Positions 7,833-16,477 of a stretch of DNA of 64,000 bases are shown here, one piece after another. Positions within the stretch are counted from its first letter, which is position 1. Every line of letters begins with the position of its first letter. Both the position numbers and the translations under genes were made by a program. The notes below the pieces were generated by a model. The model saw only the letters and a program-made list of their open reading frames with translations, ran no database searches and had not been told where the DNA came from. The stretch is from Ga0077560 sp046330435 (GTDB taxonomy: Bacteria; Actinomycetota; Thermoleophilia; Miltoncostaeales; Miltoncostaeaceae): positions 372,001-436,000 of the forward strand of contig JAXLST010000005.1 in assembly GCA_046330435.1 (NCBI GenBank). The letters run 5' to 3'.

Positions 7833-8641
7833 TGCGGGTGACCGTCCCCATGACGGGAGCGGTGGCGCGGGGGGCCTGGACGGCCCCCCGCGTGTTCCGG
7901 GCCGCGGCGGCGGGTGCCGCCACGGTCGCGCTGGCGCTGACCGGCGCGGTCGCCACGGCGGGGGCCCAGGTGCCGCCCGCCACGACGGCCGCGGCGCAGA
8001 AGCCCATCGGAACCGCCCCCACCGACAAGAAGGCCTTCACCGCGCGCGTGCTGCTGCCCACGGTCGGGCGAGCCGCGCCGAGCAGCCGGGCCCGTGTGGT
8101 GCAGCGGGTCTCGCCGTACGCCCCGTACGACAACGACCCGCAGGTGCTGCTGGTGCTGGAGACGGCCAGCGGCCCCGGCGGCCCCTGGTACCGGGTGCTG
8201 CTGCCCGTGCGCCCCAACGGCACGTCCGCGTGGGTGTCCGGCGCGGCACTGCAGGTGCGCGCCACGCCGTACCGGGTGCGCGTGCGCCTGGGCGTCCGAC
8301 GCCTCGAGCTCCTGAAGGCGGGCAAGGTCCTGAACCGCTGGAGCGTCGGGGTGGGAACGCCGCAGAACCCGACGCCGCAGGGCCTGTTCGCCCTCAGCGA
8401 GATCGTGCCGCAGTCGAACCCCCGCGGGTTCTACGGGCCGTTCATCCTCACCCTGTCGGCCCACTCCGACCGGCTGTCGGACTTCGACGGCGGCCAGGGC
8501 CAGGTGGCCATCCACGGCACCAACCTGCCCGGGCTGCTGGGCGGGGCCGTGAGCCACGGGTGCGTCCGGATGCCGAACACCGGCATCAAGAAGGTGGCGA
8601 AGCTCGTGCCGCCCGGCGCGCCGGTGGAGATCCTGCCCTGA
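7832..8641 (+). CDS. L,D-transpeptidase (YkuD domain), exported
   Basis: 269 aa. A signal peptide or membrane anchor lies near residues 25-48 (AAAAGAATVALALTGAVATAGA). An SH3-like region follows (about 75-145). A C-terminal YkuD domain has the catalytic signature HGTN...SHGCVRM with Cys244 as nucleophile. These enzymes make 3-3 peptidoglycan cross-links or attach proteins to peptidoglycan, outside the membrane. Translation is coupled to the upstream surface protein. A strong hairpin 8 nt after the stop closes the two-gene unit. Confidence 0.9.
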   Translation: MRVTVPMTGAVARGAWTAPRVFRAAAAGAATVALALTGAVATAGAQVPPATTAAAQKPIGTAPTDKKAFTARVLLPTVGRAAPSSRARVVQRVSPYAPYDNDPQVLLVLETASGPGGPWYRVLLPVRPNGTSAWVSGAALQVRATPYRVRVRLGVRRLELLKAGKVLNRWSVGVGTPQNPTPQGLFALSEIVPQSNPRGFYGPFILTLSAHSDRLSDFDGGQGQVAIHGTNLPGLLGGAVSHGCVRMPNTGIKKVAKLVPPGAPVEILP

Positions 8642-8649
8642 CGGCAGCG

Positions 8650-8675
8650 CCCGGGCGGCCCTCGGGCCGCCCGGG
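8650..8675 (+). terminator. hairpin terminator after the L,D-transpeptidase gene
   Basis: Perfect 11-bp stem CCCGGGCGGCC (8650-8660) / GGCCGCCCGGG (8665-8675) with a 4-nt loop CTCG. There is no T tract. Confidence 0.65.
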
Positions 8676-8697
8676 CACCCCGCCCCGGCCGTGCGCC

Positions 8698-8925
8698 TCA
8701 TCCCGGGGCGCCGGCCGCGTGCGCGACGGCGCGGGCACCGAGCAGGAGCGGTGAGATGCCCGCGGCGACGGCGGCGGGCTGCGGCGCCCAGCCGGCGGCG
8801 GCGTGGACGGTCCGGGCGGCGGTGAGCGCGGCGCCGGGGGCGGCCCCGGCGGTGATGCACGCCAGGCCGGCGGCGGCCATGACGGCCGCGGTGGCCGCGC
8901 GCAGGCGGCGGGGGATGCGGTGCAT
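8698..8925 (-). CDS. small Ala-rich exported or membrane protein, uncertain
   Basis: 75 aa. A basic start (MHRIPRRLR) precedes a hydrophobic helix (AATAAVMAAAGLACITAGAAPGAAL), then an Ala/Gly-rich tail with a second weak hydrophobic stretch. GGGAGG lies 9 nt upstream of ATG 8925. It resembles no family I recognise. Ala-rich frames arise by chance in this composition, so it is a moderate-confidence call supported mainly by the ribosome binding site and the signal-like N-terminus. Confidence 0.4.
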   Translation of the reverse strand: MHRIPRRLRAATAAVMAAAGLACITAGAAPGAALTAARTVHAAAGWAPQPAAVAAGISPLLLGARAVAHAAGAPG

Positions 8926-9042
8926 GGAGGACGGCCTCCCGGTGGGATGACCGCTCCAGCCTGGCGGGGCGCGGCGCGCGGGTGGCGCGCCGTTCGCCCC
9001 GCCGGTGTCACCGGACGCGCGCGCGATGCGCGCGGGCGGGCG

Positions 9043-9912
9043 TCAGCCCTGCGGCATGATCCGCTCGCCGAGGCCGTGCGGCATGAACTGCTCCGCCATC
9101 GCGTAGAGCTCCGGCGGGTACGGGTGCGCGCCGATGGAGGCCGACATGCCGCCGTCCACCATGATGGTCTGGCCCGTGATGTAGCTGCCGGCGTCGGAGG
9201 CCAGCAGCAGCAGCGCGCCCACCAGCTCCTCGGGGTCGCCCAGGCGGCGCATGGCCGTCTGGTCCTCGATGCGCTGCTTGAACGGCGGGATGGCCAGCAC
9301 CTGGTCGGTCATCTCCGACGGGAACCAGCCCGGGCCGATGGCGTTGACCCGGACACCGCGGTCGGCCCACTGGAGCGCCAGGTACTTGGCGAGGTGGATC
9401 GTCGCGGCCTTCGAGGTGGCGTAGGCGACGGGGATGTTGAAGTGCCCGCCGGCGCCGCCCACCGACGCCATCATGATGATCGAGCCGCCGCCCGCGGCCA
9501 GCATGTGCTGCGCGGCCGCCTGCACGGTGAGGAACGTGCCGGTGAGGTTGATCTCGATGGACTGCCGGAACAGGTCGCCCGGGATCTTCTCCGGGACCGC
9601 GGCCGCCTCCGGCACCAGGCCGGCGTTGGCCACCATCACGTCGATCCGGCCGAACCGCTCCGCCGCCGCCGCGACCATGGCGTGCACCTGCGCCTCGTCG
9701 GTGACGTCGCAGGGCTGCACCATCGCGGTGCCGCCGTTCGCGGCGATCCGGTCCGCGACCTCCTGGAGCTTCTCCACGCGGCGGGCGGCGAGCACCACGT
9801 TGGCCCCCGAGGCGGCGAGCGCCTCGGCGAACGTGATGCCGAGACCGGCGGACGCGCCGGTGACCACGGCCGTCTTGCCGCCCAGGTCGAACCGTTCCGT
9901 GACGCTGCTCAT
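9043..9912 (-). CDS. short-chain dehydrogenase/reductase
   Basis: 289 aa classical SDR. It has the nucleotide-binding TGASAGLG near residue 18, NAG (VANAGL), the catalytic Ser in MMASVGG, YATSK (Tyr/Lys pair) and the PG motif IGPGWFPSEMT. The C-terminal LASDAGSYITGQTIMVDGG is that of FabG-like family members. The start is ATG 9912, with GAGGAGGA upstream. It is divergent from a LysR-type regulator, which by the usual arrangement probably controls it. The substrate is unknown. Confidence 0.87.
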   Translation of the reverse strand: MSSVTERFDLGGKTAVVTGASAGLGITFAEALAASGANVVLAARRVEKLQEVADRIAANGGTAMVQPCDVTDEAQVHAMVAAAAERFGRIDVMVANAGLVPEAAAVPEKIPGDLFRQSIEINLTGTFLTVQAAAQHMLAAGGGSIIMMASVGGAGGHFNIPVAYATSKAATIHLAKYLALQWADRGVRVNAIGPGWFPSEMTDQVLAIPPFKQRIEDQTAMRRLGDPEELVGALLLLASDAGSYITGQTIMVDGGMSASIGAHPYPPELYAMAEQFMPHGLGERIMPQG

Positions 9913-10017
9913 GCACTTCCTCCTCGTGTCCCCGGTGGGCGTCCCGTCGCTCGGGACGACGGTGAGTGTGCCCCCGCTCCGGCCGCCGCGTCCAATAGGA
10001 CCTGTCGGCCCGGGCGA

Positions 10018-10023
10018 TAGGCT
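10018..10023 (+). promoter_or_regulatory. -10 box TAGGCT of a probable leaderless promoter
   Basis: TAGGCT ends 6 nt before ATG 10030 of the lysR-type gene. A short palindrome GTCC-AATA-GGAC lies just upstream at 9990-10001, within the region shared with the divergent SDR gene. Confidence 0.45.
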
Positions 10024-10029
10024 GCGCCT

Positions 10030-10923
10030 ATGGGGATCGACCCGCAGCGCCTGCGGTCGCTGGTCGTGCTCGCCGAGGAACTGCACTTCGGGCGGGCGGC
10101 GGCGCGCCTGCACATCACCCAGCCCAGCCTGAGCCAGCAGGTCGCCCGCCTGGAGCGGGAGGTCGGGGTGCGGCTGGTCGACCGCGGGCCGCGCGGCACG
10201 CGGCTCACCGGCGCCGGGGCCCGGCTGGCGGACGCCGCCCGCCCGGCGCTCGCGGCGATCGACCGCGCCGTCGCGGAGATCCGCGAGGCCGAGGGCATCG
10301 CGCCGACCCTGCGGATCGGCGTGCCGCGCATGGAGTACGCGGCGCACCCCGCGATCGCCGGGCTCACCGAGCGGGCCCGGGTGGCGGCCGGCGCCGAGCG
10401 CGTGGAGTTCCACGCGCTGCTCACCGGGGCGGCCCTCGCGGCCCTGCGCGCCGGCGAGGTGGACGCCGCCTACATGTACGCGCCGGTGGACGACGACAGC
10501 GTGGAGGTGGTGCCGGCGTTCACCGACACCCTGCTGGTCGCGCTCCCCGGCGGCCATGCCCTCGCCGCGCGCGACCGCCTGGTGTTCGCGGACCTCGCCG
10601 GGCAGACGATCGTGACGTGGACCCGCGAGTCGATGCCGGAGCTCCGCGCCACGCTCCAGATGTACTGCGAGAAGGAGGGGTTCACGCCGTCTGTCGCGGA
10701 GGCCCCGGACACCCCCGGGGCGCTGGCGGAGATGGTCTCGCGCACCGGCGGCGTCGCCCTGGTCGCCCAGACGTGGGCGGACATGGCCCCGGAGTCGGGG
10801 CTGGTGTTCCGCGCGATCGCCCGGCCGCAGATGGTGGTGGCCTGCGTGCTCGCCTGGCCCCGCGAGCGCCCCGGCAGGGGTGCGGCGGCCATCGCGGCCG
10901 CGGCGGCCGCCCCGCCGGGCTAG
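10030..10923 (+). CDS. LysR-family transcriptional regulator
   Basis: 297 aa. The N-terminal winged HTH (LRSLVVLAEELHFGRAAARL, then QPSLSQQVARLEREVG) is a clear LysR signature. It is followed by a linker helix and a periplasmic-binding-protein-like effector domain (about 90-290). The start ATG at 10030 has no Shine-Dalgarno. It sits divergently to an SDR gene with 117 bp between starts, so it is the likely regulator of that gene. It converges with ppk1, the stops overlapping. Confidence 0.9.
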   Translation: MGIDPQRLRSLVVLAEELHFGRAAARLHITQPSLSQQVARLEREVGVRLVDRGPRGTRLTGAGARLADAARPALAAIDRAVAEIREAEGIAPTLRIGVPRMEYAAHPAIAGLTERARVAAGAERVEFHALLTGAALAALRAGEVDAAYMYAPVDDDSVEVVPAFTDTLLVALPGGHALAARDRLVFADLAGQTIVTWTRESMPELRATLQMYCEKEGFTPSVAEAPDTPGALAEMVSRTGGVALVAQTWADMAPESGLVFRAIARPQMVVACVLAWPRERPGRGAAAIAAAAAAPPG

Positions 10924-13013
10924 ACCAGCCGGCCCGCGGCCTCCAGCGCCCGGGCCATGAACGCGGACTGGCTGTTGAGGGGCTCCTCGCCCTCTGCCGG
11001 GAGCACGCGCGACCACGCCCCGGAGGGGTCCAGGCGCCAGGCGAGCGCCGTGTCGGAGAGCATGAGCTCGAGCGCCGCCAGGAGCTCCCGCCGGCAGGCG
11101 GGGTCGTCGACCGGGGCGACGGCCTCCACGCGGTGGTCGAGGTTGCGCACCATCATGTCGGCGGAGCCGATCCACACGCGGGCGTCGTCGCCGCTGTGGA
11201 ACGCGAAGATGCGGGCGTGCTCGAGGAAGCGTCCCACCACGGACACCACGCGCACGTTCTCGCTCACGCCGGGCACGCCCGGCCGCAGCCCGCAGATGCC
11301 GCGGATGACCAGGTCCACCGGCACCCCGGCCTGCGACGCCCGGTAGATGGCCTCCGTGACGGGCCCGTCCATGAGCGAGTTCATCTTCATGACCACGCGG
11401 CCCGGCACGCCCTCGCGATGGGCGGCGACCACGCGCTCGATCTCGGCGACCAGTCCCTCGCGCAGGTGCGACGGCGCGACCAGCAGCCGCTCGTACCGCG
11501 GCGGGCGGGCGAACCCGGTGAGGTGGTTGAACAGGTTCGCGACGTCGGTGGTCGTCGCCTCGTCGCAGGTGAACAGGCCGATGTCGGTGTAGAGGCGGGC
11601 GGTGCTGGGGTTGTAGTTGCCGGTGCCGATGTGGCAGTACCGGCGCACCCGGTCGCCCTCGCGGCGCGCCACCATGCAGAGCTTGGCGTGCGTCTTGAGC
11701 CCGGGGATGCCGTACACCACGTGCACGCCGGCGCGCTCCATGGCGCGGGCCCACCGGATGTTGCGCTCCTCGTCGAACCGGGCCTTCAGCTCGACCAGGC
11801 AGATGGACTGGATCCCGCGCTCGGCGGCACGGATGAGCGCCGGCACGATCGGCGAGTCACCGCTGGTGCGGTACACGGTCTGCTTGATCGCCAGGACGTC
11901 CGGGTCGTCGACCGCCTGCACGACGAACCGCTCCACGGTCGCCGTGAAGTCGTCGTACGGGTGGTGCACCAGGATGTCGCCGCCGCGGATCGCCGCGAAC
12001 ATGTCGAGGCTGTCGTCATCGTCGGCGCTGCGCAGCCGGTGCGGCACCACGGGCCGCCACTCCGGGTCGCGCAGCTCGGGCCGCGGGAGGTTCGCGATCT
12101 GCCACAGGCTGGTCATGTCCAGCAGGCCCGGCACGAAGTAGGTGTCGCGGGGCGCCACCCGCATGGCGGTGGTGAGCTCCTCCAGCGGCTCGGCCGGCGC
12201 GCCCTGCTCGACCTCCAGGCGCACCACGTGGCCGAACCGCCGCTGCCGAAGCTGGTCCTCCACCGCGCCCAGGAGGTCGTCGACGTCGTCGCTGATGTCG
12301 AAGTCCGCGTCGCGCGTCACGCGGAACAGCACCGAATGGGCGATCTCCATGCCCGGGAACAGGCGCCACGCGTGCGCGCCGATGAGCTGCTCCAGCGGCA
12401 CCAGGCTGTCCCCGGCGGGGAACAGGCGGGGCAGGCCGGAGGGCACCTTGAGGCGGGCGAACCGCTGCTCCCCGGTCTCGGGGTCGCGCACCATGAGCCC
12501 GAGGTTGAGCGACAGGCCGGAGATGTACGGGAACGGCAGGCCCGGTCCCACCGCCAGCGGGGTCAGGACGGGGAGCACCTGCCGCTCGAACCCGTCGTCG
12601 GCGGCCGCCCGGTCCTCGGGGGACAGGGACCCGAGGTCCGACACGGCGATGCCCGCCTCGGCGAGCCGCGGGCGGATGTCGCCCTCCCAGATGCGCCACT
12701 GCTCGTCCACCAGCTCCCGCACGCGCACGGCGACGCGGTTGAGCACCTCCTCGCGCGGCATGCGGTCCGGCGTGGAGGACCGGCGCCCGGCGGCGGCGGC
12801 CTCCTGGGTGGCGGCGACGCGCACCATGAAGAACTCGTCGAGGTTGCTGGCGAAGATGGCCAGGAACTTGCAGCGCTCCAGCAGCGGCTGGCCGGCGTCG
12901 GCCGCCAGGGCGAGCACCCGGGCGTTGAAGTCCAGCCAGGAGAGCTCCCGGTTGGTGTACAGGCCGGGGTCCGCCAGGTCGGGCGCGGACGCGGGGTCGT
13001 GGGCGGTGGTCAT
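10920..13013 (-). CDS. ppk1: polyphosphate kinase 1
   Basis: 697 aa, normal family length. It has the N-domain YTNRELSWLDFNARVL, the H domain, and two phospholipase-D-like C domains. The phospho-His candidate is in KTHAKLCMV and the second His in FLEHARIFAF; IGTGNYNPSTARLYTDIGL and SADMMVRNLDHRVE are also typical. It reversibly polymerises the ATP gamma-phosphate into polyphosphate. The start is ATG 13013, overlapping the stop of the upstream subtilase gene (ATGA). It may cooperate in phosphate storage with the pst cluster 13 kb away, but no PHO-like box was seen here. Confidence 0.96.
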   Translation of the reverse strand: MTTAHDPASAPDLADPGLYTNRELSWLDFNARVLALAADAGQPLLERCKFLAIFASNLDEFFMVRVAATQEAAAAGRRSSTPDRMPREEVLNRVAVRVRELVDEQWRIWEGDIRPRLAEAGIAVSDLGSLSPEDRAAADDGFERQVLPVLTPLAVGPGLPFPYISGLSLNLGLMVRDPETGEQRFARLKVPSGLPRLFPAGDSLVPLEQLIGAHAWRLFPGMEIAHSVLFRVTRDADFDISDDVDDLLGAVEDQLRQRRFGHVVRLEVEQGAPAEPLEELTTAMRVAPRDTYFVPGLLDMTSLWQIANLPRPELRDPEWRPVVPHRLRSADDDDSLDMFAAIRGGDILVHHPYDDFTATVERFVVQAVDDPDVLAIKQTVYRTSGDSPIVPALIRAAERGIQSICLVELKARFDEERNIRWARAMERAGVHVVYGIPGLKTHAKLCMVARREGDRVRRYCHIGTGNYNPSTARLYTDIGLFTCDEATTTDVANLFNHLTGFARPPRYERLLVAPSHLREGLVAEIERVVAAHREGVPGRVVMKMNSLMDGPVTEAIYRASQAGVPVDLVIRGICGLRPGVPGVSENVRVVSVVGRFLEHARIFAFHSGDDARVWIGSADMMVRNLDHRVEAVAPVDDPACRRELLAALELMLSDTALAWRLDPSGAWSRVLPAEGEEPLNSQSAFMARALEAAGRLV

Positions 13014-14356
13014 CCCCGAGAGGATGACGCGGCGAGGCTCAGGGGGAAACCCGCGGTGGAGGTCTGTGACACGCGTTCGCGCACCACCCGCAGGGTGTAC
13101 GTGCCGGAGCCGCGCGCCGCGACCACCTCGATGGTGTGCACGCCGCCGTTGGTGGCGGTGAACCGGAGCCGCTCGGTGGTGCCGGGGCCGATCGACGCGG
13201 CGGCGAGCCACGTGCGGGCGAACCGCGCGTTGGGGCGGTACCCGGGGGTGCCGGGGCGCCACAGGCGCAGGTCGAAGTCGGCGCCGGGCGGACCGGTGAG
13301 GGTCACGGTCACGCGCTCGCGGGCGCCGATCGTGATGCGGTAGTCGTCCCGGGGGTCCCGCCACGGGCCCACGTGTCCCCGCACCTGCCCCACGCCCGGG
13401 CCGGTGCCGGCCAGGACGGGGCGGGTGCGCGCAGCCTGCCGCGGGTCGTCGTTGGGCTCGGCGCTGTCGCGCACGGGGGCCGGCGCGGTGAGCGCCCGAG
13501 CGAGGTCGACCATGCCGGCGCCCGTGCCGGGGTCGGGGCCCGGATCGCCGAGGTCGGTGGCGGAGTCCTCGAGGATCTGCGCGACCTGCGAGGCGGTGAG
13601 GGTGGGGCGGGCCGCCCACACCCGGGCCGCGACGCCGCTCACCACGGCCGCCGCCATCGAGGTGCCCGACAGGCGCCCGTACCCGCCGGGGGTGGTGCTC
13701 AGCACGTCGGCGCCCGGTGCGGACAGGGCGACCTGCTGCCCCGAGGTGGAGGTGCCGATGGGGCGGCCGGCGGCGTCGACGGCAGCGACCGCCAGCACGT
13801 GGCGGTACGCCCCGGGGAACTCCCGCGTGGCCCGACCGCTGTTGCCGGCGGCGGCGACGACCAGCACGCCCCGGGCCGCGGCCGCGTCGATGGCCTCCTG
13901 CTCAAGCGGCGAGTACCCGCCGCCGCCGAAGCTGATGTTGATGATGCGGGCGCCGCGGGCGGTCGCGTACCGGATGCCCCGCACCAGCGTGGAGGTGCTC
14001 GCCCGCCCCGTCGTGTCGGCGATCTTGACGATGAGCATGCGCGAGGACGACACGCCCACCACGCCGGACCCGGCGTCGCGCGCGCCGATGATCCCCGCAA
14101 CGTGGGTCCCGTGGCCCTCCGTGTCGTCGAACGGGTTGCCGTCGGAGGTGAACGACCGCGAGGTGCGGATGGCGACCGCCTCCCGCAGCGACGGGTGGGT
14201 CCCGTCGATCCCGGTGTCGAGCACCGCCACCAGCGGTCCCTCGTTCGGCGCGCCGGGCGGGGTCCAGTTGATGAGGCCGAGGTGCGGCTGGAGCGACGAC
14301 TGGCGCTGCACGGCGGGCGACGGCGGCAGCGGTGGCGGTGTCGCCGTCAGCGCCAC
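13010..14356 (-). CDS. subtilisin-family (S8) serine protease without a visible signal peptide
   Basis: 448 aa. The catalytic triad is visible: Asp47 (AVLDTGIDGTHP), His82 (GHGTHVAG) and Ser233 (SGTSMAA), with oxyanion Asn172 (AAGNSG). The catalytic domain ends near 285. Residues about 295-440 resemble a pre-peptidase C-terminal (PPC) beta-sandwich, which is normally found in secreted proteases. The GTG start at 14356 directly follows the stop of a small membrane-protein gene. The first 40 residues are Pro-rich, with no signal peptide and no I9 propeptide. Either the enzyme is intracellular or the N-terminus is misread. It is coupled to ppk1 downstream. Confidence 0.88.
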   Translation of the reverse strand: MALTATPPPLPPSPAVQRQSSLQPHLGLINWTPPGAPNEGPLVAVLDTGIDGTHPSLREAVAIRTSRSFTSDGNPFDDTEGHGTHVAGIIGARDAGSGVVGVSSSRMLIVKIADTTGRASTSTLVRGIRYATARGARIINISFGGGGYSPLEQEAIDAAAARGVLVVAAAGNSGRATREFPGAYRHVLAVAAVDAAGRPIGTSTSGQQVALSAPGADVLSTTPGGYGRLSGTSMAAAVVSGVAARVWAARPTLTASQVAQILEDSATDLGDPGPDPGTGAGMVDLARALTAPAPVRDSAEPNDDPRQAARTRPVLAGTGPGVGQVRGHVGPWRDPRDDYRITIGARERVTVTLTGPPGADFDLRLWRPGTPGYRPNARFARTWLAAASIGPGTTERLRFTATNGGVHTIEVVAARGSGTYTLRVVRERVSQTSTAGFPLSLAASSSRG

Positions 14357-14728
14357 TCAGATCCTCAGCCGGAACGCCGCGAGCACCAGCAGCGCCAGGA
14401 GCACGAGCGCGGAGATGACGCCCACCGCGAAGCCCAGGCCGATGGCGAAGGGCATCACCAGGACCAGCGCCTGGGCGATCGCCACCACCATGAGGGCGTC
14501 GCGCACCAGGCCGGGCCGCAGCCGCGTGATGCCCATCACCGACAGCACCAGCAGCACGAATGCCAGCGCGGCGATGACGAATGTGCCGGGGCGCGCGATG
14601 AGGACGTACAGGATCTCGGCGAGTGCGAGGACGGCAGCGGCGCTGAACCGGCGGCCCCGGAGCCACGCCTGCGCCTTCGCACGGCTGCCGCGCGGGGGCT
14701 CGTCGATGATCCGGGAGAGGTCGCGCAT
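14357..14728 (-). CDS. small four-helix membrane protein of unknown function
   Basis: 123 aa. A charged cytoplasmic N-terminus (MRDLSRIIDEPPRGSRAKAQ) is followed by closely spaced hydrophobic segments (AAAVLALAEILYVLIA, TFVIAALAFVLLVLSVMGI, ALMVVAIAQALVLVMPFAIG, ALVLLALLVLAAFRL). No family is recognised. Its stop abuts the GTG of the subtilase gene, so it is the first gene of a three-gene operon ending in ppk1. TACACT lies 8 nt upstream of the ATG, with no Shine-Dalgarno. Confidence 0.72.
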   Translation of the reverse strand: MRDLSRIIDEPPRGSRAKAQAWLRGRRFSAAAVLALAEILYVLIARPGTFVIAALAFVLLVLSVMGITRLRPGLVRDALMVVAIAQALVLVMPFAIGLGFAVGVISALVLLALLVLAAFRLRI

Positions 14729-14736
14729 GGCTGCCG

Positions 14737-14742
14737 AGTGTA
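14737..14742 (-). promoter_or_regulatory. -10 box TACACT of a probable leaderless promoter
   Basis: TACACT (minus strand) ends 8 nt before ATG 14728. It would drive the membrane protein-subtilase-ppk1 unit. Confidence 0.45.
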
Positions 14743-14787
14743 CCGCCGCCCCGCGCGGGAACCGCTTGCCGATGGTGAACGGAGGGT

Positions 14788-16341
14788 TCAGGCCTCCACG
14801 ACCGGGGACGGCTCGGCGGGCGCCTGGGCGTCCGCGGCGTACAGATGGGTCATGTCGATGCCCACGCACGCGCGGCGCCACTCGGCGGCGAAGTCCGCGG
14901 CGGGGACGGTCCAGTCGACCGGGTCGGCGTCGTCCAGCAGGTCGAGCATCGCCTCGGCCATGCGCGGGTCGAACAGGCGCCCGGCGCCGTCGCGGATCTC
15001 CTCGCGGGCCGCCTCGAACGTCTTCGCGGGCCGGAACGGGCGCCGGGCCGTCATGGCGTCGAACGCGTCGCAGATCGCGACGAGCCGGCCCAGCATCGGG
15101 ATGTCCCGGGCGACGAGCCCGGCCCCGTAGCCGGACCCGTCCCAGCGCTCGTGGTGGGACCGCACACCGTCCACCAGGGCGCGCGAGAACCCGACGTTGG
15201 CGAGGGCGTCGGCGCCCCAGTCGGGGTGGCGCCGGATGATCTCCCACTCCTGCTCGGTGGGCCGGGATGGCTTGCGCAGCACGGCGTCGGGGATCCCGAC
15301 CTTGCCGATGTCGTGCACGAGGCCGGCGACGTGCGCGAGCGAGCGCTCCTCCGGGGTCCAGCCGAGCTCCTCGGCGAGCATCCGGCACAGGCGCCCCACC
15401 GCAGCCGAGTGGCGGGCGGTGTAGCGGTCCTTGAGGTCCACCAGCGCGACCAGGGCCAGGATGGTTCCGGTGGCGACCTCGTGCAGCTGGGTGGAGGCCA
15501 GGTCGGCGCGTTGCACGGCGGCCGCCTCGGCGGCCACGGCCCGGCGCTCGGCGGCCTGGGCGTCCTCGGCGGCGGACCGCGCGGCGGCCTCCGCGTCCTC
15601 GGCGCGCACCTGGGCGGCCTCCGCGGCGGCCTGCGCGCTCATCGCCTCGTCGCGGGTCCGCACCGCGGCGAGCAGCGCCAGCAGCAGGCCGACGGTCATG
15701 ACGCCAACCAGGCCCGCCACCACCCGGTGGGCGGTGTCGTCGAGCGCGGCGCCGAGGCCGAGGGAGGCGATGAGCGCGGTGGAGCCCACCACGTCGGCGC
15801 CCGCGAGGGACATGAGCCAGGAGCGCCACACGCTGCCCACCGGCTCGCCGTACTTCAGCGCCACCATCAGCGCCACGAGGCCGTGGTTGACGGCGAGGAA
15901 GGCCACGGCGCCCGCGGCGGCCGTGAGGAACCACACCCCGGACCCGGGCTCGGTGCCGCCCCACAGCGCCCCGCCCCCGCGCACGGCGCCCACGGCGGCG
16001 GCGCCCGACAGGCCGAGGATGCCGGCGTTGCCGACGGCGACCCACCGCCCGTAGTTGCGGTTGTCGAACGCGGCGAGGGCGGCGCCCACCACCGGGGCCA
16101 CCGGCGCGGAGCACACGTACGCGGCCGCCAGCGCCGGCAGGTGCAGGAGGCTCAGGGCGGTGCGCCCCTGGTCGGCCACGGTGCCGAGCACGGCGCTGAT
16201 CACCGCGCCGAGCACGACGACGCCGAGGGCCTGGTCGACCCGCAGGCCGTCGGACGCCAGCAGCACGAGCGTGGCGAGCAGTCCGGCCGCCGCGATGAGC
16301 AGGCAGTACCGGCGGTACGAGGCGGGCGTGTCCTCCGTCAC
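14788..16341 (-). CDS. membrane HD-GYP domain protein (probable cyclic-di-GMP phosphodiesterase, variant motif)
   Basis: 517 aa. Residues 1-230 contain about seven hydrophobic segments. Residues 235-285 are an Ala/Glu/Arg-rich coiled coil. The rest is an HD-GYP domain: HSAAVGRLCRML, VHDIGKVGIPD (HD), RRHPDWGADAL, SHHERWDGSGY and AICDAFDAMTARRPFRP. The diagnostic GYP is GYG here, so catalytic activity is likely but not certain. Family members hydrolyse cyclic di-GMP or related dinucleotides at a di- or tri-metal site. The start GTG 16341 has TAGCAT 7 nt upstream. No GGDEF or EAL gene is in the window. Confidence 0.85.
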   Translation of the reverse strand: MTEDTPASYRRYCLLIAAAGLLATLVLLASDGLRVDQALGVVVLGAVISAVLGTVADQGRTALSLLHLPALAAAYVCSAPVAPVVGAALAAFDNRNYGRWVAVGNAGILGLSGAAAVGAVRGGGALWGGTEPGSGVWFLTAAAGAVAFLAVNHGLVALMVALKYGEPVGSVWRSWLMSLAGADVVGSTALIASLGLGAALDDTAHRVVAGLVGVMTVGLLLALLAAVRTRDEAMSAQAAAEAAQVRAEDAEAAARSAAEDAQAAERRAVAAEAAAVQRADLASTQLHEVATGTILALVALVDLKDRYTARHSAAVGRLCRMLAEELGWTPEERSLAHVAGLVHDIGKVGIPDAVLRKPSRPTEQEWEIIRRHPDWGADALANVGFSRALVDGVRSHHERWDGSGYGAGLVARDIPMLGRLVAICDAFDAMTARRPFRPAKTFEAAREEIRDGAGRLFDPRMAEAMLDLLDDADPVDWTVPAADFAAEWRRACVGIDMTHLYAADAQAPAEPSPVVEA

Positions 16342-16348
16342 CTGCCTG

Positions 16349-16354
16349 ATGCTA
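16349..16354 (-). promoter_or_regulatory. -10 box TAGCAT of a probable leaderless promoter
   Basis: TAGCAT (minus strand) ends 7 nt before the GTG at 16341 of the HD-GYP gene. Confidence 0.45.
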
Positions 16355-16420
16355 TGCCGGTTTCCGCGTGCGCCCCAATCATCGGGCGTGCTGCGGTGCG
16401 GAACCGTCGCGCCGGGCGGG

Positions 16421-16449
16421 GGCGCTGTCCCCCCAAAGGGGGATGCGCC
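16421..16449 (-). terminator. hairpin between the microprotein and the HD-GYP gene
   Basis: Inner stem TCCCCC / GGGGGA (16428-16433 / 16438-16443) with loop CAAA. It is extended by GGCGC (16421-16425) / GCGCC (16445-16449) across a small internal loop. It lies 29 nt after the microprotein stop on the minus strand. Confidence 0.5.
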
Positions 16450-16477
16450 CGCCTGGCCCCGGTGCGTGAAGCGGGTG

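Noticed and set aside
8803..10020. A 405-codon plus-strand frame
   Set aside because: It runs antisense through the SDR gene and has the skewed His/Arg/Gly composition of a shadow frame.
10617..13343. A 908-codon open frame on the plus strand
   Set aside because: It is antisense to ppk1 and the subtilase gene. Its translation is His/Arg/Gly-rich low complexity with no domain, which is typical of shadow frames in very GC-rich DNA.
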